Source: Hemileia vastatrix (Eukaryota; Basidiomycota; Pucciniomycetes; Pucciniales; Zaghouaniaceae). From it: 64,000 bases of DNA. Both the position numbers and the translations under genes were made by a program. Under the pieces are notes generated by a model. That model had not been told where the DNA came from. It did not search any database and saw only the letters and a program-made list of their open reading frames with translations. The stretch spans positions 4,451,001 to 4,515,000 of the forward strand of contig JASXTE010000015.1 of NCBI GenBank assembly GCA_030280995.1. Reading direction: 5' to 3'. Of this stretch, positions 46,740 through 58,325 are shown in pieces; position 1 is the first letter of the stretch; every line of letters begins with the position of its first letter.

Positions 46740-48184
46740 ATGTCCAATAGTTTGGCAAACAGCATGGATAACCTTCATGTGGATGTAATTGATGTGGATG
46801 TAGATAATGAATCTGTAGGTTCTTCAAAATTAACTTACAAGAATTATTCATTTAACAATAAATCTTCATACCCTTCAGGACATAGAAATTTCAGGAGAAG
46901 TGGTGAACCCCCCTCACCAAACTACTCTAAAATAAGTAAAGCCTCAGATCAATCAGTAAAATCCTCTAAAGGGTATAAAAATAAAAAGATCCCTCTGATG
47001 CAACAAATAAACAATCTTTCCAGCAATACAAAAGAACTGAAAGCAGAAAGCATGAAGTACAAGGCAACAGTTGACACACTCTGGCAACAGATGCAGGAGC
47101 TCTTCAATCAAAAGCAGGTTCAACCTCCTCGTTTCCCAGCCTCTCAGCCTCAGCCCCATCAGGAACCCAGCTCTTTAAGTCAAATTCAAAACACTCTGCA
47201 AGTGGAACAGTGGAAATGGGATTACCTGATGAACCATTACCAACAGAATGTTCAGCAGCCAGTAGCTCAACACCCTGGCCCATCCAGGACACAAACCTAC
47301 CATCAACCTCCTTAGGCCCATCCTTATCAGGGAGGCAGAAGAAAGAAGGAACAGGGGAAATTTCCTCCCTTACCATGGTAAGTAATCTGTTTGATAAACA
47401 TGTTGGTATGTATAACAAAAAATTTTCTCCTACAGGTAATATTGTGGATAATGGTGAAAGAACAGTTAAACCCTTAAAGAGACAAATTCTTTTAATGAGT
47501 AGCCCTAATGATGTAATTAGTAAGTTATTATTTGATGAACCTTTACATTTAACCTCTACTTCTTTAATTAATCCTTCTCTTGCAATTAAAAATGATTATA
47601 TTTCCCTTGAAGTTTATACATGGCTTGAGAAGACCTCTGAGGATATATTAAAAGATACAATTGATTTTAATGTTGTAAAAGACAAAAATTTAATAGATGT
47701 ATTAGAACATGAGAATAATAGATTGAATAATTTGCACTTACATTGTAAAGTGAGCCCTTTTGTGCAAGATACAGCCTATTTTAAAATTAAATAAACTTTG
47801 AATATTATTCATAGCCAACAAAAACAAATAAGAAGTCATCATAGAGCTATCTCAGATAAAAATATTCTTCTGAATAAAACTTTGAGTGAGTTAAAACCCC
47901 TTATTGAAGAGAATTATTCATTGAAAAATGAAATTAAGTCTCTACACAATGAGTTGAAAAAGCTAAAAAATGATTTCCAAGCACTGAGTACCAAATACAC
48001 AGTTTTTGAGGACAGAAATGTTTTATCCGTTGAAAAAATAAATGACCTGATGTCTGAAATTCCAAGGATAAGAAATTCTGTGTCTGACAATCAGGAAAAA
48101 TTCTCAGCTTTAACTTCCAATCATTATGGTGTACATGAATATGCTGCCAATAAATTGCATAGAAATAAAGGAAAGGGGCCTTAA
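46740..48184 (+). pseudogene. gag: Gypsy gag N-terminal coiled-coil region
   Basis: It begins MSNSLANSMDNLHVDVIDV. The first 190 residues are Ser/Gln/Pro-rich. A GTAAGT after CCATG (about 47377) may mark an intron or simply a frame break. The frame continues to 47791, and after one TAA comes a strong coiled coil (47798-48184: LIEENYSLKNEIKSLHNELKK). This long N-terminal extension before the capsid-like part is unlike the compact gag of the other Gypsy element here. Confidence 0.65.
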
Positions 48185-48370
48185 CAAAGCAATTATTTTC
48201 TTCCCCATATTTAAGTCATTAAAAAAACTGACAATATGTCTGTAAAATCTTTTTCTACTAGCAAAAAATCTTTTAATGGTCATGAACCAGCTGTTTCTGT
48301 AAATAATGAAATTTCTGAACACCTGGCTTAACTTCAAGAATGATTATTTTTAAATAATTCAAACCAAAAG

Positions 48371-49260
48371 ATGAACCATCCCAGTAGCCAGAAAAATTGG
48401 CCCAAACTGGATCATTATCCCACTTTTTATGGTGAATCTTCATCTGACTGGCAACACTTTTTTCAGAGAATCGATAATCTGAAAAACTCTTATAAATTTC
48501 CAGATGAAGAAAGTTTCTCTAAATTAATTTCTTTATTTTCCAATGTAGCTTTAATATGGTATGAATCTTTTTTACTGGACAACCAACATTATACTTGGAA
48601 AGAGTGGAAAACCTTGATTGAAAATCAATTTGGTGGTTCAAAATTCAGGCTTGCCCAGCAGTGATTATATGAGAATGCTAAATATGCGTTCTCCTCTCCT
48701 GAAAAACCTATTGTTTTCCTTATGAAAATTACAAAAATTCTTAGAGCCATGGATCCTAAAATGGATTATGATTTTTGGAGAGATAAAATTATCTAAAAAT
48801 TACCAAATTCTCTGGGAGATTTGATTGTGGCAAGGACTAAGCATGTAAGAGAGAATTCTTAATTTATTAATATCTGTAATGAAGTCCTACTAAATCATAG
48901 ATATGAAGCAAGGAATTTTCCTGTTAAATCTTATAATGACCAACAAAAGCCCTCCGCAAAACTTCCAGACAAGACTGGTAGACCTTCTGCCTAAGTTGCT
49001 CCAAAGAAATATACAACTAATACTTGTTTTAAATGTAACAAAGCATGGCAAAAAGGACATATTTATGACAAGAAAATTCATCTTGTTGAACATAATGAGG
49101 AATCTGAAAATACTCAAGCTGATCTTGATGATTCCTCAAGTGACTGTGATAGAAATATCTGTTATGACCATGAGTCTTTTCAGGAATTTCTGGTTTTAGA
49201 AAAAAATATTTAATATTTGGATAATTGGTCTGACAATTTTGATATTGACTTATCTTGTGT
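48371..49260 (+). pseudogene. gag: Gypsy gag capsid and zinc-knuckle region, broken
   Basis: The capsid-like domain (SSDWQHFFQRIDNLK, WKEWKTLIENQFGG) is followed by a zinc-knuckle remnant CFKCNKAWQKGH whose last Cys is lost (about 49020-49075), and by an acidic tail. At least five nonsense codons interrupt it. Confidence 0.75.
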
Positions 49261-52200
49261 ATAAAATGCTGAAGTAATTAGAGATATTACTGACAGTTCT
49301 ATTTTAATATCACCTTTGAGAGCACCTGTTATCATTAATGGTAAAAATGTTGTAGTTATTCTTGACTCTGGTGCTGCATGAAATGTAGAGTCTGAAAAAG
49401 CACTTGCTTCTGTAGATAAGGATTATCAATGCAAATTATTACCTATAAAATCTGAAAAATGGAAAGTTTATGGTTTGGTTTTATGTCACATTGCAAATAC
49501 AAAACCACTGTATTCTTTAAATATAATGGTGGTTTTGTCAGAGCTATTTGTGAATTTGTTGGGATGAAAAATGACAATTTAAGCAATTAGATTATCATGA
49601 ATAATGAAATTTTGAAACATGTTTGGCATTAAATTGGATCCTTCAAACAATTGTTTTACTTTGGGAATAAATGGGAAAAGAAAATTTAAAATTTCTTCTT
49701 TGAGAAAGCATTCTACACCCTTATTGAAATCTTGTCATTCTTTGATCCAATTTAAAGGTAGAAAAACAGAGGAAATGAATGTATTATTGTCTGAAATTTA
49801 AACAGCTTCATTTGGTAATCAATTAACTGATAACCAGAAGGATTCAATAGTTGCCTTAATTACATCTTTCCCAATGGCTTTTTCTCAAGGTTCCCATGTG
49901 TTAGGATTGGTTAAAGATGAAATAAAAATTTCTTTCTGTTGTAATTTGGATGATTTACCTCCTAGCTTAAAGAAAAAACCTTATCCTGCTTCTCCCACAA
50001 AGAAAAAAGATATAGAAGATAATATCTCAACTTTACTAAGTATGAATATTATTGAAAAAGTGGATTTTACACCCAAATATTGTGTCATCTCTCCTGTTTT
50101 AATTTCTTATGAGAAAGATAAAGCTAGAATTTTTGGAGATTATAGAGCTTTGAATACTTATACTGTGGATGATATTTACCCATTACCAAGAATTATCTCT
50201 ATACATGCTACCTTACAAGGTGCTAAATTCATCAGCTGTCTGGATGGTAATAAAGGTTATCATCAAATAGCTGTAGAACAGTCTTCTAAAAAATATTTGC
50301 TAATTGTAACCCATATGGGAATTTAAAAATATTTTAGGATGCTTTTTGGCCCTAAAAATGCCCCTTCTGTATTCCAAAAAGTGATTGATAACACATTTCA
50401 TCAGGAAATAATTGAGGGTTGTTTAATTGTTTACATTGATGACATCATAGTTTTTTCTAAAACTTTTGATGAACATTTACAACACTTGAATAGAGTCTTC
50501 CAGAAAATGGATGAAATTAACATGATTTTATCCTTAAAAAAGTGTAAATTTGGATTTACATCCTTAAAAGTCTTGGGTCATGTTTTGTCTGGCTTACAGA
50601 TCTTTGTAGACCAAGGAAAAGTTGCTGCAGTCCAAAATGTGTCAGCACCAACTTCTGTGAAATAAATACAAAGTTTCTTTGGAATGTGTGGCTACTATAG
50701 ACAATATATAAAAAATTATCAAGTCATAGCCTTACCACTTACCAAATTAACAATAAAGGATGTGGCTTAAATATGGAATGAGGATGCCCAAAAAGCTTTT
50801 GATACCTTAAAAAAGTGTTTAATGACAGCACCAATCCTTTTCCTTCCAGAGTTTAATAAGCCATTTGTTCTTTATACAGATGCAAGTTTTATTGGCCTTG
50901 GAGCTACTCTTCATCAAAATAAATTATAAGTGAAAAAATTTCAGAAGTAGTAATTTGTTATATTTAAAGAACCTTAAGAAAAAGTGAATTGAAATATGGT
51001 ACCACCCAATTGGTGTGCTTAGCAGTTGTATGGGCTTTAGAAAATCTTCATTACTACTTAGATGATCAAAATTTTGAATTAGTTACTGCTTGCAGTGCTG
51101 TGAAATCCCTCTTAAACTTTAAAACATTAAATAGAAATATGTTTATATGGCAACTAGCTGTTCAAGAATACAGAGGTAGAATAAATATTATTCACAGGGC
51201 TGGAATTTTTCGTTCAAATTTTGATATGTTGTCCAGATTACCTCTTCAAAATGATGTATCAAATTTAGCATATGTACCTGAAGATGATACAGTGCATATA
51301 CATGGTATATACAGTATGGATTTGGAAGAGGAACTGTTACAATTATTTCTGGATTCATATGATAAAGCTTCTAATTTAAATAAATTGGATACAATCTTGA
51401 GTGATCCAAAGAATGCTTCTATACAAGCATTGTTTAAAACTCATACTCCAAAGTACCAGAGTGCTTTTAGTAAAGGAAAGTTTTCCATTGAAGATGGTTA
51501 TATTTACTACAGGAGAAAACTGACCAATTTCATTGTTATTCCTCCTTCCATGAAAGAAACCATATTAAAATTATGTCATGAGGACATATTGGAAGGACAT
51601 TTTAATCTTGAAAAAGCCATTATCAGAATTAAAAACACTGCTTTGTGGGCTAATATGTCTGAAGACACTGAATTGTATGTTAAATTTTGTGATTCTTGTC
51701 AGAAATCTAAGAGATTGAAAGGTAAGAGAGCAGGATTGTTACAACATATTGAAGCACCTGATGCTCCTTGGAAAATAATTTACATGGATTTTGTCACTGG
51801 TATTCCTGTAGCAGGTAAAGAAAATTATAACTCTTGTTGGGTAATAGTGGATAGATTCACCAAAATGTGCAAATTTTTCCAACCCATAAAGACATATCCA
51901 CCAATGAATTAGTTTTCTTATGGTGGTCTTGCATGTTTAATATTGTTAGATTTCCAAAAGCCTTTATCTCTTATAGAGATCCAAAATTTACATCTGAGTT
52001 TTGGACCTCTTTTATGGATATTTGTGGCTGTGAGTTGAAATATCTACAGCTCACTATCCTCAGGCTGATGGTTTAGCTGAAAGAATGATTCAAACTCTAG
52101 AAGATATGATTAAAAGGTATTTTGCCTTTGTATTAGAATATAAAGACAATGACATATTTACTCATGACTGGGTCACTCTATTGCCTGGTCTTGAATTTGC

Positions 52201-52870
52201 ATATAATAGCACTGTTCATTCTGTCACAGAGAAAAAGCCTTTTGAGCTTTGGTTAGGTTTTGTCCCAAGTACTCCTGCGCAGATTCTCAATAATAAATTA
52301 CCTAAGTTGGAACTACACCCTGGTGTAAAATCTTTTATGCAAATACAACAGTTATACAGAAAATATTCTCAAAGCTGTATTGATAAAGCATTTGAATATG
52401 AAAAGAAAAAATGGGATACATCCCATAAAGAATGCACATTTAACAAGGGTGATGAAGTGTTGATATCTACTTTCCATCTCAATTTAGAAGGCAATAAAAA
52501 ATTAAAAGATCCTTTTTTGGAACCATTTTTGTTAAAAGACTGGTTGGAGATAATGTAGTAGAAGTTGTATTGTATTCTCCTTAAGATAGGAAACATCCTT
52601 TTTTCACCATTTCCTTGCTTAAACCTTATACTATCAACAGTGACTTATTTCCCAAAAGAAGGGGAAGACCTAAGAAAAACCCTCAGGAAGTCATGGAAAC
52701 TTTAGGAATTGATAAAATTCTCAATGATAGAATTATCACTTCTGAAAGAGGTATTGAATATTTATTGAGATTTAAAAACATGTCATCTGAAAATGATGTA
52801 TGGATAACTTGAAAAGAAATATCAAATCTTCCTACTCTGTTAAAAAAGTATAGAAGGAAAAAATTTTAGC
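49261..52870 (+). pseudogene. pol: Gypsy pol with AT-hook/chromodomain tail, broken
   Basis: Protease: VVILDSGAA (about 49350). Reverse transcriptase 49874-50665: DYRALNTYTV, LDGNKGYHQI, FGPKNAPSVFQ and the YIDD site. RNase H near 50870: LYTDASFIGLGATL. Integrase: His/Cys region with CHEDILEGHF and KFCDSCQKS (51570-51700), first Asp in IYMDFVTGIP, second in SYRDPKFTSEF, catalytic Glu in LAERMIQTLE (about 52080). The tail 52615-52868 has GRPKKN, an AT-hook core, followed by a chromodomain-like segment (IDKILNDR, EYLLRFKN). Nonsense codons and frameshifts separate the pieces. Confidence 0.9.
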
Positions 52871-52901
52871 ATTTTTTTATTATTTTTTTAGAGTGAGGGA
52901 G

Positions 52902-53440
52902 TGTCAGCCAGGCTATCTCAGGAGCCCAGTAATTTATATAATAAATAACTGAAATCATGCAAGGGAATAAAATTATGTAGTTACAATAAATTATTTGATT
53001 AAATAATAAAATTATAAATATTTAATGAATAAATAGAATAATTACTATATTTAGTTTTATTATTAAATATGTTTATTACATAACCAAAATTATATTCTAT
53101 AAAAACATGGTGCTTTTCTATGTATTTAATATTTCTAAAAAATTAATTAAATTAAGTATAATATTATAAGCTTAACTATATTTGACTTATAATGGATTTA
53201 CAATTAATTCAATATAACTTAGATATTAAATCCAACTCATCATATAATTTTATCCATAATTATTGGGCGCTTTTTTGACCCTTGACTGTGTCAATAGAAT
53301 TAGTAAATAATTTAAAATACATATTTAATATATTAATATTAAATTCTCACTTTAATTATTATTACAATACTCTTCTTTATTTTCCCCTTCTATTTCCTCT
53401 TTTATCCCTCCTTTCCTCATCTTCTAGATGACCTGCCAAT
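52902..53440 (+). repeat. 3' LTR of the Gypsy element, internally deleted
   Basis: It begins TGTCAGCCAGGCTATC and ends GACCTGCCAAT. It matches the 5' LTR up to TCTCACTTTAA and resumes at TTATTATTACAATACTC, so about 530 bp in the middle are missing. Confidence 0.88.
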
Positions 53441-53446
53441 ACTGAT

Positions 53447-54060
53447 AGAAATGAGTCTGAAGTGATTCAAACCTTTCTCTCTGTAGTGGAATGATCACAA
53501 TGCAAAAATGGTTTATTTAAAAGGTTTATTTCAAAATATATTGGTTAAAAGACAAATAGAAAAAAATTTAATTTACCAGAAAATATATAACATTTATCAG
53601 AACCAAAAAGAATTAAGTACTTTATTTTAGATATAGAGAAGACAGTCAAAATAAATATTCTCTTTGGAATCTTTCAACAATTTTATCAAAACTTTGAATT
53701 TAAATTCTTCTCTTCATTAAATCTCTATTATAATTAGCTAAGATTCCCTGAATATAAGTTAAAATTTTATGCTTTATATCATCAGAAAAATCTAAATAGA
53801 GATGTCTATGGAATTTTGGATAATGATTAATATGATTGATTTTCAACTGGCCAAAATTATAATCATTAGTTATTTCAATAGCTTAAGAGAAATTAGGAGT
53901 TAGAAAAGATTTGAAACTGGAGGTGAACTAATAGATGAAATTCTAAAAGATTTTAAAATTAAAGGAAAAAATTTTAAAGCTTAAAAATAATGTTTCAGAA
54001 AAACTGAATGGAGAAACTGGCATGATGGGATAGGATCTTTGAAGGAGGAGGAAGCTCAGG
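53447..54060. other. interior of the cysteine-cluster element right of the Gypsy insertion
   Basis: No intact gene. The stretch matches 59190-59960 of the second copy in patches (for example ATGATCACAATGCAAAAATGGTTTAT) and may include the eroded end of a coding region. Confidence 0.45.
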
Positions 54061-54102
54061 GTTAGGATTTTAAGATGAAGAAGCTGTTTTGGCCTATATA
54101 TT

Positions 54103-54357
54103 TTAAAAAAAGTTAGGAATTTTTCTTAGTCTCCTTTTGGGAATAGGTGGATCAGGATGAGTGGCTGGTCCAGTATAAACATTAGTTCTTGAAGGAATAA
54201 TTGGAAAATTACATTCAAGTTTCTTTATCCTGCAAAGATTACAGGCAGTTCTTCCAGAGATGCCAGGGTCAGAAATTAGAAAAGTGACCTGATATTTGAG
54301 GCATTGTTCAAATGGTACAGCAAGATCTTTTGAAGACATTTTTGTTGATGATGACAA
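54103..54357 (-). pseudogene. cysteine-cluster protein, copy 2 (first cluster lost)
   Basis: 84 codons beginning MSSSTKMSSKDLAV. The second half-cluster, ACNLCRIKKLEC, is intact. In the first half-cluster two of three Cys are replaced by Phe (FEQCLKYQVTF, compared with CKLCTKYQVCC in the copy at 59960). The basic C-terminus (PKRRLRKIP) could contact DNA or act as a nuclear signal. It lies just inside the right LTR, so it would be the first gene of the element. A frame this complete could still be expressed, but it cannot form a full six-Cys cluster. Confidence 0.6.
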
Positions 54358-54468
54358 TGATGATGAAGATGAAGTAAAAATTAGTTTTTAGGAGTATTTA
54401 ATGAAGTTGTTTGAAGAGGATGAAAACAAGATGAATATGTGCGCAATCAATTATGCAAATATTAAGAA

Positions 54469-55621
54469 TGGGGACATTCTTCATTAGAGAGAGGATGTGG
54501 CAGCCTAAAGATTAGTACAGACTAAGGATTTTTGAAAGAAGATTTTTTGGGAGGTGATTACAGAGATTGTATAAGCCAATCTGATTTTATAAAGATTTAT
54601 ATTTGAAAAATTGGGTGTTAAAAATGGTTAAAAAGGGTTAATGTTATGAGTCAAGATTTAAGGATTATTTAATGAAGAAGAAATGCAACTATTGCCTTAA
54701 AAATTCATGGAAATGAAAGACAGGAGTCTTAAGAGCCTTTGGAAGTTTTTGGAAATATTTAAAATTTTATTATATATTTAATTATTTTATAAAGTATTTT
54801 TGATTATTTTTTATTTTTCATAAATTACTTACCTTTGATGATATTTAAATAGATAAATTGGGCTGAGAAGACTACAAAAATTAGTTGGGATTATGAAAGA
54901 GAATGACTCTATCTTCTGCAATTTTTTGAACTTTTTATTAGCTTTTTAAGGGTCTAATTAAGACCAGAAGTTTATACAAGCTCTGGAACTCTCCTGAAAA
55001 GCTCTGTACAAACTCCAGTGGTTTCTGGACAAGCTCTGGGATTCTCTAGCAAGGGAAAGAAGGGCACATGACATACTATGCATTTAAAGCCTGTAGACTC
55101 AAAAGTAGAAAAGGGGGATACATCAAAAATCTTAACCATTAACCATAACAACATTGCATATTAACAACTACATTAATTATTTTACACAACAAATTATAAA
55201 ATTTTAATACACTTATAATCATAACACTTTTACATAAAATTATATAAATTTTCTAAACCACACATTTATAACTAATTATAGGGTATCATTATTAAGGTCT
55301 CAACTTTAGGGAGGTTATTATATTAGCTGTTCAAAATAAAATATAAACTTCATAAAAATTTAATAAATTCAATCATTTAAACAACTTTTCTAGTACAGCT
55401 TAGCTGTTGAATTTTCTTCACCTAATTTATAAGAAAATCAATTCTACTTCTCAAGACTTTTAATACTAAATAATAAACTGGTCTATCTTTATCAAGTAGA
55501 CATTTAAGCATAGTTAATTGTGAGCTCTTAGTTTACCTAAAGAGACAGGGTTCTCTTAGGTTTATCCAACACTCGTGGATTCTGATTACAGAAAGGTGAC
55601 TGTACAACTCTTTCTACACCA
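54469..55621. repeat. LTR of the cysteine-cluster element (right)
   Basis: It starts TGGGGACATTCTTCATT and ends CTTTCTACACCA. It faces an inverted LTR fragment across a 53-bp spacer, forming a long palindrome. Confidence 0.85.
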
Positions 55622-55674
55622 GAATATGCATCAAAGAAATAGTTAAGTATGCATGGAGTGGGTTTTTACCTGCA

Positions 55675-56440
55675 TGGTGTAGAAAGAATCTAACAGTTGT
55701 CTTTCTGTATGCGGAAACCAAGGGAGTTGGATAAACTGAAGAAACCACTTTCCCTTTAAGTAAATAATAATTTCACAATTATCTAAGCTATAAACTCTAC
55801 TTGATAAGAAATAACCAAGAAAATATTTTTATTAAAAGTGTTGAGATGTAGAATTAGTTTTCTTTATAGTGAGGTTGAGAAAAACAACAGTGGAGCTGAA
55901 TTTAGAAATGTTATATAAATTATTGAGTAATATATTTTTATGAAGCTTTTATTTTTATAAGATTTAGTTGTTAAAATCTGATCCCTTGTGATGAGAACTT
56001 TAAAATGGTACCTTATAAGTTAATATTAATGACAATGTGTGAATTTAATATATCATTATGTAAAAGTGTTATATTTATAAGGGTATTACAATTTTATAAT
56101 TTTTTATATTATATTATTAATGATTGTTGTGGTTGGTAGTTGTTTGATTGGTAAGATACAAGTTGTTTGATAGATGGATGTCTCTCCATATCTAATTTTG
56201 GGTTTACAGGATTTATATGCATAGTATTTCATGAGCCCTACTTTCCCTAACCAAAGAATTCCAGAGCTTGTCCGGAGATCTCTGCAGTTTGTACGGAGAT
56301 GGTCCTGACTTCTGGACTCAATTAGAACCTTGAAAATGCTAATAAAGACTCAATAAAAATTATATATGATAAAGCTACTTCAAACTTAGAGATATGAAAC
56401 AATCTTTGAATGCAATCTGTAATCAGACAATGGTAGTAGA
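55675..56440. repeat. inverted LTR fragment
   Basis: It begins TGGTGTAGAAAG and aligns with the reverse complement of 54469-55621 for about 765 bp, including the GTACGGAG motif near 56295. It then breaks off where the interior of the next element copy begins. Confidence 0.75.
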
Positions 56441-57400
56441 AACCTTGATAGGAAAAGATAGTTCTAGAAGGATGAGTGGGTTGGTAATCAGTGCTCAATT
56501 AATAGAAGATAAGAAAGTAAGAGTTGAAGAAGGTCTAACTACATAGTGCAATGTGTTTCACAATTAGTGGATACTCACATGGCAAGTGCAGGTTATTATA
56601 ATAGGTATGAGAGGAAGTTCAGTACTTATTATATAGTTAATAATCTCAAGGAGTATAGGGCATGTATGTAAATATTAAGTATTGAACCCTAATAGTAGAG
56701 TTTCAATAATGTTTCAAGTGCTATTGGGACTAGGAATTAAGCTAACCACTATGCATAGATCACTGAGATATTTAGATACCGTTTGATAATCTTATATTAG
56801 TGTTGAACTTGTGTAGGAAAACCTGTAGGAAAAGGAAACATAGGGATAATGAACTGAATATATAATATATATAAAAGGACACTCACTTTTATAAAAGTGT
56901 GGGCGTGAAGAAATAGCAGTAGATATTTTTGGTATAGAAAAACAAGAAGTTGATATTTTTTTTTACATAATGGGTGTGCATACCAGAAGTAGCTCTGTAG
57001 AGTTATTTTTTTATTGCTACAGTAAGGATAGTATTATATCAAACTCTTCAAGAGAGAGTGACTGAGTATACTAGCACCTACTGAGAATACATATAGCCAA
57101 CAAATAGATTACTTATATTAAAATATATTTCTCTTTCTTGAATCTCTACAGAGTTTATTCTATTTATTTCTGCAAAAAATATAGATGAACTCACTTAAAA
57201 TACATAGATTCACTGTCTCTAAATATTAGAGTGGAAGGTGCTTCTTTTAAAACTAGTTCTAGAAAGGAGAACAAACCTATCTTGGATTGTGTCTGTAGCT
57301 TAGTATTATAGAAATTTTTCTTTCTAAAATGATTTTGTTTTTTCTCCAACCAAGTGGCCATCTTAAAGTAACATTTTAATAATTAATCTTTAGAATAAAT
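56441..57400. other. interior of element copy 3, non-coding part
   Basis: It aligns with 40435-41300. The possible plus-strand frame seen there is broken here. No gene supported. Confidence 0.45.
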
Positions 57401-58325
57401 TTTCACTTAATATTTAGGGGAATATTCTTCATAATGTGTCAGATTAACATTGAAAATTGAATATAACTGTTAAGCAAACTCATCACATTTAAAAATGGCT
57501 TAAGTAGGTTCTGGATCAGGGATATAATAAGCAGAAGGAGAATAATAAGATCCAGAAGAATCGGTATTAGGTCATCAATAAAACATCAAAGATTTAAAAT
57601 ATAAAAGAATAAGGAGAATTTTAAATACTTGCTAGAATCAACAGTATCAAGATCCAAGTTTAAAGGCAAAAATGGTAGAATTTTTTTATTCTAGAAGAGG
57701 AGTATTGGAGTTTTGGATTTTGTGATAATAAGCAGGTTTAAGAAAGGTAAAAGAGTTTGAAAGTTGGGTATGGATAGGTAACATTTGATGGTTGGACTAT
57801 TCCCTTTCTTACAGCTTAAAGGTGGAGGACTGGGAGATCTGGGTATTGTTAAAGATGTGAAAGGAGAAGAATGATGGGGGCTGCTAAATTCAGGCTTAAG
57901 CTGAATGGGCTCTCTTATAGGAGGAAGAGTGAGGGTAGATGAAGAAGGAGAAAACTCTAGAACAAGATTAGATGGAGTTGGATTCAGCATAGCTTTAGGA
58001 GCAGTGGTAATTCTGGGAATGGCAGAAGAGAGCCTAGATTGAAGAGAAGGAGCAGCAAGAGAAGCAGATTATTGAGGAGGATAAAGGGACTCAGAGTCAG
58101 AAGGAATGTTCAAAAAGGCAGATGGTGTGAAAGGTGTAGTATATGGATAGCAGTTGGAAGCAAAGCTGGTGGCTGCATAAGGGAAAAAGAAATATTTGAG
58201 GCCAGAATAATTTCTTTTCTCCTCATAACAGTTGTAACATTCCCTGTTGTTGGTGTGTCTTCTAAGGTGAAAGGTGTAGGTGCACTCTTGATGAATGAAA
58301 GTTCAGTAGTCACAGGCTTGGTCAT
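57400..58325 (-). pseudogene. Ser/Pro-rich protein of the cysteine-cluster element (copy B, broken)
   Basis: The order of conserved blocks is the same as in 43107-41949: KPVTTELSFIKSA...EDTPTTGNVTTVMRRK (58325-58200), then LSSAIP, AMLNPTPSNLVLEFSPSSST and LPPIREPIQLKPEFSS (58030-57860), PLNLDLDTVDSS (about 57660), and DSSGSYYSPSAYYIPDPEP, a stop, FKCDEFA (about 57560-57480). Comparing the two broken copies shows the gene was once a single Ser/Pro-rich protein. No domain recognised. Confidence 0.6.

Larger units (their letters stand above)
44974..53440 (+). mobile_element. Gypsy LTR retrotransposon, 8.47 kb, inactivated
   Basis: The 5' LTR is 44974-46041 and the 3' LTR is 52902-53440. The 3' LTR lacks about 530 internal bases present in the 5' LTR. 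ACTGAT occurs on both sides (44968-44973 and 53441-53446) as a probable target duplication. The uninterrupted sequence of the target is seen in the second copy of the host element near 59165-59185. The interior encodes gag, protease, RT, RNase H, integrase and an AT-hook/chromodomain tail, with many stops. Confidence 0.9.
38097..55621 (-). mobile_element. polymerase-less LTR element with cysteine-cluster genes (nested host)
   Basis: LTRs of about 1.15 kb in the same orientation lie at 38097-39238 and 54469-55621. Subtracting a solo LTR (43441-44606) and a Gypsy element (44974-53440) leaves an interior of about 5.6 kb. The minus strand of that interior carries a degraded cysteine-cluster gene, a Ser/Pro-rich gene and an intact small cysteine-cluster gene. 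I find no reverse transcriptase, RNase H or integrase in this or the related copy at 56.4-60.9 kb, so it resembles a large retrotransposon derivative mobilised in trans. No target duplication is visible (ATTGA against GAATA), and the left LTR may be shared with the copy to its left. Confidence 0.65.
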
